Positions 18,202 to 26,253 of a DNA stretch of 64,000 nt are shown here, piece by piece; the first letter of the stretch is position 1; each line of letters opens with the position of its first letter. Source of the stretch: Variovorax sp. PBL-H6 (lineage in GTDB: Bacteria; Pseudomonadota; Gammaproteobacteria; Burkholderiales; Burkholderiaceae_C); NCBI RefSeq assembly GCF_901827155.1, contig NZ_LR594659.1, forward strand, positions 1,922,001 through 1,986,000, read 5' to 3'. A model generated the notes under the pieces. That model did not search any database, was not told where the DNA came from, and was given only the letters and a program-made list of their open reading frames with translations. A program made the position numbers and the translations under genes.

Positions 18202-18707
18202 GCCTTGGGGCCCTTGATCAGTTCCCGCAGGCCTTCGGCACGCGCCATCGCGGGCCCGTTGCCTTGTTCCCGCGCCATGGCCTCGACCCGGTCCAGCACT
18301 TGCGCAGCCTCGGCCCTGCGTTGCATGAGCAGCATCGACTCGGCCTGCATGAGGCCGCAGTCGAGGAAGGCGGGATCGAGCTCGAAGGCCCGGCCGAAGG
18401 CCTCGACGGCAATCGCAAACTCCTCCTGGCGCCGGCGGCAGATGCCGGCGGCATGCCAGTACCGAGCCCGGTCGGGCCGCAGACCGATGAGCATGTCGAA
18501 CATGCGGGCGGCGCGATCGGGAGCCCCTTGCTGCAGCAGGTTGTACGCGGCGGAATAGATGCTGTTGAGCTGTGGCTCCGAGAGGCGCTGCGTCACAGTT
18601 CGGACGCGCTCCTGCAGGTCGCGCAGGAGCGTATCCAGGTTGCCCGGTGCATCGGGCGCGGCGGGCACGTTTGGCGCGCGTTCGGCGCCTGAATGAAGAG
18701 AGGTCAT
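18198..18707 (-). CDS. TPR translocator chaperone (SycD/LcrH class II)
   Basis: A 169-aa class II chaperone with three TPR-like repeats: SIYSAAYNLLQQGAPDRAAR, YWHAAGICRRRQEEFAIAV and DCGLMQAESMLLMQRRAEAA. This family binds hydrophobic translocators before secretion. It lies directly downstream of sctB, while another SycD-like gene (22135) precedes sctE, so each translocator appears to have its own chaperone. ATG 18707 is preferred over an upstream TTG. Confidence 0.82.
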   Translation of the reverse strand: MTSLHSGAERAPNVPAAPDAPGNLDTLLRDLQERVRTVTQRLSEPQLNSIYSAAYNLLQQGAPDRAARMFDMLIGLRPDRARYWHAAGICRRRQEEFAIAVEAFGRAFELDPAFLDCGLMQAESMLLMQRRAEAAQVLDRVEAMAREQGNGPAMARAEGLRELIKGPKA

Positions 18708-18738
18708 CTGCAATTCACATTCGCCTGGGTTGCTTCGA

Positions 18739-20856
18739 TCAGCATCTCTGCGCGATGGCCTGGTTCGCCTTGGCTGCTTCGTTCAGCATCCCGAAGAAGG
18801 TCTGCCTCGTCTCGTCGATGGAGGACTTCATGTTGTCGGCGAACGAGCTGTAGATGCCTTGCCCGACCTGCAGGATCTCGAATTGCCTGGCGAGGTACTG
18901 CCCGAGTGTGCGCAGGTCGTCGGCCTGCAGCGTGAGCACGCTTTGACCCAGGTTTGTGAAACCCGCCAATACCTTGCCGATGGCATCCAGGCCCGTGCGC
19001 CAGGCTGCTGCTTCCTCCGTCTTGGACCTCGCGGCGTTGAGCTTGTCCTCTGCCGCCCTCATCCCGTCCTCGATCCGCTTGTCTTCCGCGTCAAATGCGG
19101 CGTTTTCCTTCTGCTGGGTGGCCGTGAGCTCGGCTTCCTGCTTGTTGACCTCGTACCTGCCGGCCTCGATCTCGGAATCCTGCTCCTTCAGGCGGGTCTC
19201 GGCGGCCTCTAGCTTCTGGAGGTCGTTGGAATCGAGTTCGATGCGCTTTGCCTGCAGGGCAGCGTTCTCCTGCTTGAGGTTGAGTTCCGTCTCCGGCAGC
19301 GCTTCGTCCAACTCCTTCTTTTGCTGCTTTAGCGATGTCAGCTTGGCTGTTGCGGCGGCGAGATGCGGCCCGGGTAGTCCATCTGCGATTTGCCTTTCGG
19401 TGGCGATGATTTCCAGCCTGTTGCTTTCGATCTCGCGCTCCAGGTCGGCCTTCTTGTCCTTGAGCGACTCGACCTTTGCGGTGCGCAGGTCCACGTCGTC
19501 AAGGAGTTCTTGCCGCTCGGCCTTTGCCGCCGGAGGTATGAGTCCGTCCAACTTGCCTTCTATACCAGCTTGCTTGACCTTCAGTGACGCGATCTCCGCG
19601 TTCTTGGCAACCAGCTCTCGCCTGGCCTTCGTCTCCCGGGCGTCAAGAGTGCTCGCTTCGGTGTCGAGGCGATCGTATTCGCTCTGCCTGACCTTCTCGC
19701 CGTTGCTGCCCCGCAGGTTGAGTTCGTCTCTTTGCTCGATCAGGCGCTCCTTGCTGGCGCTGACATCGGCCAAGGTCTCCTCGAGTGCGGTCTTCTCCCG
19801 CTCCTTCGATGCGAGATCGGCTCGAGCCGCGTCGCGGTCGCGCTGCAGAAACGGCGCTGCGGCGGCAGGATTGTCCCTTGCCGCTGTGCCGAGCATCGTG
19901 TCGCGCTCGACCTGCAGATCGTCGACTTCATCCTTCTGAAGCGCATGTTGGTTTTGAAGGTGTGACCGGTAGAAGTCCACATCGACGCCATCCGGGGCCG
20001 TCGCGCCATCTGAGTCATCCAGCTCCTTCAACGCCTTCGCGGTTTCCTTCTCTTCCTGCTTGGCGGCGTCCAGTTCCTCTTCCTTGCGCTGTAGCCGCGT
20101 CTTGACGGCATCGTCCGCGGCGCACTTCGTCTGGTCGTTCTTGTCGCTCAGGATCTTGTCGCGGAGCTCGGTGATTTCTTCCTTGGTCTGCTTGTTTTCG
20201 CTCTCCAGGTGCTCGAGATTCGTCTTCCGGGTCTCGATCTCCTTCGACGTGTTGTCGAAGGTCTTGTCGCTGTCGCCGCGGCGCTTCGCCAAATCGGCCG
20301 CATCTTGCTTCAGCTTGTCCTGGTCCCGCCTGGCGCTGGCGGTAAGCTTTTCGCCTTGCCCCATCTTGACAAAGCTCGCAATACCTGCGGCCCCGCCGGC
20401 TGCACCTGTCACGATCGAGGCGATGGCGCCCGCGAGGGCGGCGTTGAACTGCGCCTTGTTCGTCTGCTCTCCGTTCAATTTCTCTTCAAGGGCCTTGGCC
20501 ACCATCTGCTCCACCTGGCTCTGGCTCAACTCCAGGCCCATCTGGCGCATCTCGCGTTCCACTTCCATGCAGATCAACATGGCCATCTGAATGAGGCCAG
20601 CGATGTCGATGCCGAGCGCGTCAAGGATGTCCGGGTTCAGCGCGCCGAACGGGCCCTCGGGCTTCAAGGGGGTGGGCGGCAGGACCTGGTATGCCGTGGC
20701 CGGATAGCGCGACAGGATGCTGACGAAGTCCTCGAGGTCGGCCATGGTGCCGCTCGCGGCAAGCTTGGCCATCTTCAGCTGGTCGGCGTCCGAGATCGTG
20801 GCGGGGTCGACCGCGTAGTTCCTGCCGGGGAGGGAGTAGATAAGGGCGTAGGTCAT
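18739..20856 (-). CDS. sctB: Minor translocator SctB (YopD-like) with a very long coiled-coil insertion
   Basis: A 705-aa protein. N-terminal residues 1-135 and a hydrophobic Ala/Gly segment at about 139-163 (ALAGAIASIVTGAAGGAAGI) match the layout of YopD/BopD-type translocators. The last 89 residues (amphipathic, FTNLGQSVLTLQADDLRTLG onward) resemble their C-terminal domain. Between them, about residues 172-616, lies an almost uninterrupted charged coiled coil rich in Lys, Glu, Asp and Leu. YopD is only about 300 aa, so more than half of this protein is extra. It is placed between sctE and a TPR chaperone, as expected of a translocator. The assignment rests on architecture and context. Confidence 0.7.
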   Translation of the reverse strand: MTYALIYSLPGRNYAVDPATISDADQLKMAKLAASGTMADLEDFVSILSRYPATAYQVLPPTPLKPEGPFGALNPDILDALGIDIAGLIQMAMLICMEVEREMRQMGLELSQSQVEQMVAKALEEKLNGEQTNKAQFNAALAGAIASIVTGAAGGAAGIASFVKMGQGEKLTASARRDQDKLKQDAADLAKRRGDSDKTFDNTSKEIETRKTNLEHLESENKQTKEEITELRDKILSDKNDQTKCAADDAVKTRLQRKEEELDAAKQEEKETAKALKELDDSDGATAPDGVDVDFYRSHLQNQHALQKDEVDDLQVERDTMLGTAARDNPAAAAPFLQRDRDAARADLASKEREKTALEETLADVSASKERLIEQRDELNLRGSNGEKVRQSEYDRLDTEASTLDARETKARRELVAKNAEIASLKVKQAGIEGKLDGLIPPAAKAERQELLDDVDLRTAKVESLKDKKADLEREIESNRLEIIATERQIADGLPGPHLAAATAKLTSLKQQKKELDEALPETELNLKQENAALQAKRIELDSNDLQKLEAAETRLKEQDSEIEAGRYEVNKQEAELTATQQKENAAFDAEDKRIEDGMRAAEDKLNAARSKTEEAAAWRTGLDAIGKVLAGFTNLGQSVLTLQADDLRTLGQYLARQFEILQVGQGIYSSFADNMKSSIDETRQTFFGMLNEAAKANQAIAQRC

Positions 20857-20871
20857 TGTTGCTTCTCCTTG

Positions 20872-22131
20872 TCAAGCTGCCGCTGCGGTCTTGTTGATAT
20901 TTCGCGAGATCGAGACGCGCAGGTCGTCGAGATCCTTCACCTGCTGACTCATGGCTTCGTAGGTATCGTTGAAGCTGTGCATCTGGTTCTTGCAAATCTC
21001 TTGCAGGTCGTGCATCACCGTCATGGCGACCTTCATCTTCTTCTCGTAGAAGAATTGCTCCGTGCTGGCATTCGAGCTTTCGAGTTGCAGTTCCGCAACG
21101 CGGATGTCGATGCCACCTTTGGCGGCATCGCTAATGCCACCCACAACCTCGGTGGCGGCCGAGAGGCCCTCTGACCAGCGGCCGAATCGCTCCCAAGTCT
21201 TCTGGCTGGCCTCGATTCCCAGGCGGACAGACTTCGTGCTCTTCTCGACCGCTTCAGCGGCATTCTTTCCGGCCGTCACCATCGACCTGACGCCGCAGCC
21301 GATCATGGCGACAGCGATCCCGATCTCGATGAACAGCGTGATACCCAGTCTTTCTTTCCCCAATTCCTCCTCCGTCCTGATCCTGAGGAAGGGGTTCTTG
21401 TCGGCCGCGTCCGCCAATTGTTCCTTGGTCATGATCTTGCCGTTGGCATCGATGACGTGGCCCTTGCCGTCGTTGCGCAGGATGTTGCCGTCCTTGATGT
21501 CTTTCGCTTGTGCCATGTCGACGGCGAGCCCCCAGGAGAGACTGAGGTTGTGCTCCTTGCCCAATGCATCCGTCGTGGTGATCTTGTGCCCGTCCATCTG
21601 CGCCTGCTTGATGGCCGTGTTGGTCAGGGTCTGCACGGCCATCATGACCCCGACAATGGCAATGCCGGCCGCGAGACCGCCGGTGATCACCGAGGCGCCT
21701 ATTGCGGCCAGAACGGAGCCGATGACTGCCGCGACCGCGGACAGCCACTCGAGAACCATCGCCTTCTTGGCCACCTCCGCCGCATCCTTGGCCTTCTGGT
21801 CAGCCACTTTCTGCTGATCCTCCGCCTTTTGGAAGTCGGCCTTCTTCTGCTGCTTGTTGTTCTCGATCGTCTCGAGAGAGACCTCGGTTTGGAGCGCTGT
21901 GATGGTCGTTCGCAATGCCGTTACATAGGACGCGAGGCTGTCGAAATCGAAGTCCGGCGCATCCAGCCTGGGTGGCGTCACGCACCGCATCCACGCAGCG
22001 CCCTTTGCCGGTACATCCGACCGGGCCAGCAGCGGCGGCTTGATGCTGGCGGATGGCAGGCCGAACTCTCCCCACAGGCCGGTGAGGTTTGCGAGAGGGG
22101 GAGGAGAAGTGTCAGCTTTGACTTTGCCCAT
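20872..22131 (-). CDS. sctE: Major translocator SctE (YopB/SipB-like)
   Basis: A 419-aa pore-forming translocator. It has a coiled coil at about residues 70-122, a long hydrophobic hairpin at 125-170 (LSAVAAVIGSVLAAIGASVI), a second membrane segment at 263-286 (LGITLFIEIGIAVAMIGCG), and a helical C-terminal tail. This order is that of YopB, BopB and SipB, which insert in the host membrane with SctB. The gene lies 3 bases after a SycD-like chaperone, its expected partner, and 15 bases before sctB. Confidence 0.88.
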   Translation of the reverse strand: MGKVKADTSPPPLANLTGLWGEFGLPSASIKPPLLARSDVPAKGAAWMRCVTPPRLDAPDFDFDSLASYVTALRTTITALQTEVSLETIENNKQQKKADFQKAEDQQKVADQKAKDAAEVAKKAMVLEWLSAVAAVIGSVLAAIGASVITGGLAAGIAIVGVMMAVQTLTNTAIKQAQMDGHKITTTDALGKEHNLSLSWGLAVDMAQAKDIKDGNILRNDGKGHVIDANGKIMTKEQLADAADKNPFLRIRTEEELGKERLGITLFIEIGIAVAMIGCGVRSMVTAGKNAAEAVEKSTKSVRLGIEASQKTWERFGRWSEGLSAATEVVGGISDAAKGGIDIRVAELQLESSNASTEQFFYEKKMKVAMTVMHDLQEICKNQMHSFNDTYEAMSQQVKDLDDLRVSISRNINKTAAAA

Positions 22132-22134
22132 GGC

Positions 22135-22650
22135 TCAGTTCCTTGGAGAAGTATTGGCGGTCGGTTCGGGAGCACGTGCGTCCAGCAGAGCCAGCATGGC
22201 ATCGAGCCGGGGGACGTGGTGGTTGTGGTGGGCATGCCCGCGCGCCTGGACGATGGCGTATTCCAGGGCCTTGCGCGCCTGTGGCCGCTCGCCGCGCGCC
22301 AGGTGGCACTCGGCGATATGCATCACCGGCGCGGGGTCGGTGAGGTCCAGCATCGAAGCGATGCCGTAGTACTTGAGGGCCTCCGCATGCTGCTGCTGCA
22401 TTTGCAGGCAGGCCGCCATGCCCATGTGGTAGCGGCGGTCCCAGTGGTCGCAGATCACCAGAAAGCCAAAGAAGCGCATGGCCTCGGTGTACTTTCCCTG
22501 CGTGTAGCTGGTGTAGCCGAGGTGATACATGGCCTTCTGGGCCTCGGGCGAATGATCGAGCAGCGCACCGAGCGTCTGGCCGGAGGCCAGGTGCTCCAGC
22601 AGCGGCTCGATCATCTCCGGATCGAATCGTTCGGGATCGAATCGCATCAT
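22135..22650 (-). CDS. SycD/LcrH-type translocator chaperone
   Basis: A 171-aa class II TPR chaperone. The typical run is present: AMYHLGYTSYTQGKYTEAMR, then FFGFLVICDHWDRRYHMGMA and AEALKYYGIASMLD. ATG 22650 overlaps the upstream stop by one base (TGATG), which sets the start and argues for coupling. It should bind SctE, SctB or both in the cytoplasm and keep them soluble. It ends with a His-rich segment. Confidence 0.9.
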   Translation of the reverse strand: MMRFDPERFDPEMIEPLLEHLASGQTLGALLDHSPEAQKAMYHLGYTSYTQGKYTEAMRFFGFLVICDHWDRRYHMGMAACLQMQQQHAEALKYYGIASMLDLTDPAPVMHIAECHLARGERPQARKALEYAIVQARGHAHHNHHVPRLDAMLALLDARAPEPTANTSPRN

Positions 22651-23228
22651 CAGGCAAACGAACGGTTCGCAGACTGCGCCTGGGTGCCCGCCTTCTGCGT
22701 CCCCGCGGTGGCCGCCTCCACGCAGTTGTTGAGATTGGTCATCAGCGTATTGAGCGCCATCTGCTCCTGCTGCGACAAGCTGTTGAGGTCGTCCACGTCG
22801 AACTGCAGGTTCTTGAGTGCCGTGCCGCATTCTTCGACAGTCATGCGCCACTCGTACTTGCCAGGAGCCGTATTGCTGTAGTTCGAGTAGTTCGGAGGCG
22901 TGCCGTCCATCTTCGCGGCCAGGAGAAAAGCGGCTCTGAAGTCTTCTCTTTCCTTTTCCGTGCTACCGGTGAACACTACGTACTGATTGCCAGTCCCGGC
23001 AGCAGCAGGGCCCGCAAGCTGGACCACCTCGTTCAACGTGGACATGTAGTCGTGATCCCTGGTCATGTCGTCCGCGACTGCCTTGACCCTGAGTGTTTGC
23101 GAGGACAAGACCTTGCCCAGCGCGACTGCCAACAGCACGTAGGATCGCGCCGCTTTACGCATGGAGTCCACCACCGGTTCCGTGCCGTTGAGGTATGCCT
23201 CGTATCTAAGCTGAGCCTCGGTCTTCAT
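22650..23228 (-). CDS. Putative secreted translocon or filament-tip protein, unrecognised
   Basis: A 192-aa protein without signal peptide or membrane segment. Its C-terminal third (TALKNLQFDVDDLNSLSQQE onward, to the SANRSFA end) is a polar coiled coil like the polymerising helices of EspA and Bsp22. The N-terminal third is also helical. Length equals that of EspA, but I see no sequence match good enough to name it. It is fourth in the operon begun by promoter P3 and directly precedes the translocator chaperone gene. A filament or needle-tip role is an inference. Confidence 0.5.
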   Translation of the reverse strand: MKTEAQLRYEAYLNGTEPVVDSMRKAARSYVLLAVALGKVLSSQTLRVKAVADDMTRDHDYMSTLNEVVQLAGPAAAGTGNQYVVFTGSTEKEREDFRAAFLLAAKMDGTPPNYSNYSNTAPGKYEWRMTVEECGTALKNLQFDVDDLNSLSQQEQMALNTLMTNLNNCVEAATAGTQKAGTQAQSANRSFA

Positions 23229-23234
23229 GGCGCC

Positions 23235-24053
23235 TTATCCTTTTCGTGCATCGGATGGACTGGATGGCGTGTCTTGCAACCGATCCAGAAACGCTTCGAC
23301 ATGGCGGTCGTCATGGTGCTCTTGCTGATCCCTCGCCAACTTCATCAGCGGGCGGTCCTGCTGGATGTCGCGCATCAGCTCGCCGGAGAGTCCGCTCAGC
23401 CGCGCGGACTGCGTGGTCAACAGCACGGTTGCGTCGTCGAGTCGGGTTTCGAGGTCGGAGCTCAGGTCCGAGATGTCCGAGTCCTTGGCGCAATAAGCCC
23501 CTTCACTCTGGTAGACGGCAAGGTAGGTCGTCTTCTCATCCTTGCCCTCACCGGTCTTTCGCGCGTAGTAGTCGATACCGTCCTGGGTGTAGGCGAGCGG
23601 GCAGTCGGTCCGGATCTTCGCAATGTCCTGCGGCGACGTGAGGACGGGAGACGAACCTTTGCCAGCGGCCGTCGATGTTTCGTAGGTGTACAGCCAGGTC
23701 TCCTTCGGCAGCGTCAAGCCGAAGTCTTCGAGCGCATCCAGGTCGGCGATGACGGTGCCGTCCGGCATCTGCTGGGAGGGCGCCCCCGCTGCGCCGGCGG
23801 AGAAGGAAGCGAGTACCTTGCTCTTTCCGCCTGGCGTGTCGGGCAGTGCCTGGAGGCGCGACGCCAGGTCGTCGAACTGGCGGACCCGCATCGCGCGCCG
23901 CATGTCGGCGGCGGTCGCTTCGACGGTGCTGCTCAATGCCTTGGACATGATTCCGCAGCGAAGCGCCTGCAGGGCCTGGTAGATGACCAACGGATCGTCG
24001 CCGTTGGCGATGTCGGCTTTGCCGATGGCTGCACTGAGTGCGTTGATCGTCAT
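23235..24053 (-). CDS. Putative T3SS-secreted protein, unrecognised
   Basis: A 272-aa protein with no signal peptide. It has an N-terminal helical segment (residues 1-75), a middle domain with many Tyr and Thr (DGIDYYARKTGEG), and a C-terminal coiled coil (about 195-255) ending in a Ser/Pro-rich basic tail. The organisation of a globular centre flanked by helices resembles needle-tip proteins and chaperoned substrates, but I do not recognise it. It lies between a 98-aa helical protein and the 192-aa candidate, within the translocator operon. Confidence 0.5.
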   Translation of the reverse strand: MTINALSAAIGKADIANGDDPLVIYQALQALRCGIMSKALSSTVEATAADMRRAMRVRQFDDLASRLQALPDTPGGKSKVLASFSAGAAGAPSQQMPDGTVIADLDALEDFGLTLPKETWLYTYETSTAAGKGSSPVLTSPQDIAKIRTDCPLAYTQDGIDYYARKTGEGKDEKTTYLAVYQSEGAYCAKDSDISDLSSDLETRLDDATVLLTTQSARLSGLSGELMRDIQQDRPLMKLARDQQEHHDDRHVEAFLDRLQDTPSSPSDARKG

Positions 24054-24089
24054 GAGAGTTTCATCCTTCCTGCTGTTGTGTGGGTGGGG

Positions 24090-24386
24090 TCAGATCCGGT
24101 CGCCCCGAAGAGCAACGCGCCTGACAATGGGTTTGGCCTTGCCGGGCGCCTTGTTTCGCTGGACTTCGTCTTCGATCGCGCGGAGCTTCTCCTCGACTTC
24201 CGCCTGGGCCTTCTTGACTGCGTCTTCGCCGCCGAGCCGGCGCAGCTCCTGCCGGCACTTCTCTTCGTCGAAGCCCTGATCGGCGAAAAATCGATTGGCA
24301 TTGCCGAGAGTCTCGCGAGCCTTTTCGACCAGGTTTCGCGCCTGGGCGATGGCTGCCTTGATATCGGGAAGGTCGGATTTGCTCAT
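24090..24386 (-). CDS. Small charged helical protein, unrecognised
   Basis: A 98-aa protein that is almost wholly predicted helix with Lys/Arg and Glu/Asp in near balance (DAVKKAQAEVEEKLRAIEDE), ending in a basic tail. It may be a small chaperone or regulator for the neighbouring secreted candidates. It is not a needle subunit; the needle gene is at 41851. Both the stretch before it (63 bases) and after it (36 bases) are noncoding. Confidence 0.5.
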   Translation of the reverse strand: MSKSDLPDIKAAIAQARNLVEKARETLGNANRFFADQGFDEEKCRQELRRLGGEDAVKKAQAEVEEKLRAIEDEVQRNKAPGKAKPIVRRVALRGDRI

Positions 24387-24449
24387 GGCGGTGAATTGCG
24401 ATGGACTGTGTGGACTGAGAACAGGAAAGAAGGCAGACGGATGGCACGT

Positions 24450-25265
24450 CTACTGCTTGCTGAGAAGGGTTTCCAGGACCTTCTTCATCGAGTCGATCAA
24501 GCCTTGCAGGAGCCCGAACATGCGGTCGTACTGCTCCGTGATGTCCTGTAGATATCCCACCTGTGTTTGAGACTGCGTGGTGAGATCCTTCTTGACTGCG
24601 CTGAGTGAGTCGATCCAGGTGGGAAGCAGCGTCTTGAAGTTACTCGCCCAGGTGATGTTCGTCTGCTTGAAGTCGATGTCCCACTCTTGCCACGTGTATT
24701 TCATGTCCCAGTTCGGATCCGGCTTCAGAGCCGGCGGCGGATTCGAAGGGGCATAGCACAAGCTGAAATACGTGCCGTCCGGCCGCGCATAGATGCCTGC
24801 GCCGCTTTCCGATGGATTCCAGTTGGGATACTCGGGGGGAACGCGCTTGATGTCTTCCATGTCGACCTTCACGACGCTGTAGTTGGTCGTGGTGTACCCC
24901 TGGGTGACATACGCCTCGGGCAGGACGGTTCCGAAGGTCATCTTGATCTGGTCTGGCGTGCCCTGGATGAGGGTAGAGCCGTACAGCATCAGAAGATCCT
25001 GCGCGTTGGGGGGCGTCGTGGCCCAGTCCTGGATCTTGCTCGACAGCGTTTCGATGGTCGTCAGTGCGTGGGCATCCCATTCGACCTCCGCCGAATAGCC
25101 GTTGAGCTCCTTCTGGGCACCGACCATGCGCTTGGCAACTTCGTAGATGCCGACGCGCATCGAGTAGGCGCCTTCGTAGCTGCCATCGTCATCGGGTCCC
25201 GCCTTTTCCATGCCCCAGACCGTACTGGTGTTGGGGAGCGTGACTTCGCGGTAGTTTGGGTCCAT
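24450..25265 (-). CDS. Candidate needle-tip protein (SctA-like), first gene of translocator operon
   Basis: A 271-aa protein with no signal peptide. The middle is rich in Trp, Tyr and Pro (DWATTPPNAQDLLMLYG; WNPSESGAGIYARPDGTYF). The last 60 residues form an amphipathic helix (VGYLQDITEQYDRMFGLLQG onward) reminiscent of the C-terminal helix of IpaD/BipD/LcrV-type tip proteins. ATG 25265 is chosen because promoter P3 occupies 25313-25341 and its transcript would begin near 25305; an in-frame codon at 25310 would be outside the message. GGAG precedes the ATG at good spacing. The tip role is inferred from position and the helix. Confidence 0.5.
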   Translation of the reverse strand: MDPNYREVTLPNTSTVWGMEKAGPDDDGSYEGAYSMRVGIYEVAKRMVGAQKELNGYSAEVEWDAHALTTIETLSSKIQDWATTPPNAQDLLMLYGSTLIQGTPDQIKMTFGTVLPEAYVTQGYTTTNYSVVKVDMEDIKRVPPEYPNWNPSESGAGIYARPDGTYFSLCYAPSNPPPALKPDPNWDMKYTWQEWDIDFKQTNITWASNFKTLLPTWIDSLSAVKKDLTTQSQTQVGYLQDITEQYDRMFGLLQGLIDSMKKVLETLLSKQ

Positions 25266-25312
25266 TGATATCTCCGATTCGGGGCAGGTCGGCCGAATGT
25301 GGTCCGTCACAG

Positions 25313-25341
25313 ATACGTACCCGCAGACGCGATCCGGTTCC
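25313..25341 (-). promoter_or_regulatory. Putative ECF-sigma promoter P3
   Basis: On the minus strand: GGAACCG, 14 nt, then GTACGTAT, the same blocks and spacing as P1 and P2. It sits in the 84-base gap between the low-complexity gene (ending 25350) and the ATG at 25265. It would drive the whole tip-translocator-sctIJKLN operon. Confidence 0.7.
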
Positions 25342-25349
25342 CGGTCTGT

Positions 25350-26243
25350 TTAGATGGATTCGAGCAAGTGCAGAGGGAGGGACTCGGGCATGTTCCGCTG
25401 TGCGAGGATCTGCTGTTGCACGACCTGGGCGGCGCCTGCTTCCGCAGCCACGATCTCCTGTCGTTGCGACTGGTGATGCCGGTGCTGCTGCGTGCTTTCG
25501 TCTTGCTCGGGCGCCGGGGAAAGCGCATCTATCTCCGTGAGCTCTGTCATCTCCGGCATCTCCTGCGAGGGCGAAGGCGAAGGTGATGGCAATGGCGATG
25601 CGGGCGCGGTCGGCGCTGCCAGGTCCGCCTTGCGGACGGCGCCGATTTCATCGGCACGCAGGGCCGAGGATGCCTTGCCGTCGGGGACGGTGCCCGACGG
25701 CGGCGGCAGCTGCTGCGCCGGCGCTGCGGGCGCCTGCGCTTGTGCCAGGGTCCTGGCGGCGTCCTCGTGCATCTTCATTTGCATCTGCAGCTTGCGCTTG
25801 CGCTGCACGTCGAGAACGCGAGGGTCGAGCGATGTCAGCGTCGCCTGAGCGCCCGGCGCCGCCTGCATCCTGTTGAGCTCATGCTCTTCCTCCGCCTCTT
25901 CGGTCGGGCCGTCGGACACGGCTTTGGGGGAGCCGCTGGGATGGTCCTCCGGCGACGGCAACGCCACTGCGTCGGCCGTCGGCCGCGCCGTGCTCGCCGT
26001 CGCTTCGTCCTGCGGCTCCGCCTGAGGATCGTCCGCTGGCACTGCATTGGGGCGCGGTGTCAAGGGTGAACGGGCGAGCGCGGTTGGTTCCGGCATCGTG
26101 TCGGTCATGTCGCCTGCACCTTGCAACAGGGCCTCGAAGCGATTTCTGTCGAACGCCTCGAAGTCATGCGCCATCGCATTGGGGCGCGCCTTGATCAGGG
26201 CAGGCGGTTGATGCTTGTCCTTTTTGTCGATCCTGTCGGTCAT
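25350..26243 (-). CDS. Low-complexity Pro/Ala/Gln-rich protein, unrecognised
   Basis: A 297-aa protein that appears largely disordered. It starts basic (TDRIDKKDKHQPPALIKARP), has a long Pro/Ala/Thr/Glu-rich stretch (residues 45-125), a short helical Lys/Gln/Met segment (RKRKLQMQMKMHEDAARTLA), Pro/Ser repeats near 215-230, and a Gln/His-rich C-terminus (QQHRHHQSQRQEI). It is the last gene of the sigma-sctO...sctC operon, 10 bases after the GNAT gene. Disorder of this kind fits a secreted substrate or part of a ruler protein, but no ruler C-terminal domain is visible and I give no function. Confidence 0.5.
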   Translation of the reverse strand: MTDRIDKKDKHQPPALIKARPNAMAHDFEAFDRNRFEALLQGAGDMTDTMPEPTALARSPLTPRPNAVPADDPQAEPQDEATASTARPTADAVALPSPEDHPSGSPKAVSDGPTEEAEEEHELNRMQAAPGAQATLTSLDPRVLDVQRKRKLQMQMKMHEDAARTLAQAQAPAAPAQQLPPPSGTVPDGKASSALRADEIGAVRKADLAAPTAPASPLPSPSPSPSQEMPEMTELTEIDALSPAPEQDESTQQHRHHQSQRQEIVAAEAGAAQVVQQQILAQRNMPESLPLHLLESI

Positions 26244-26253
26244 CGAACTTCCT

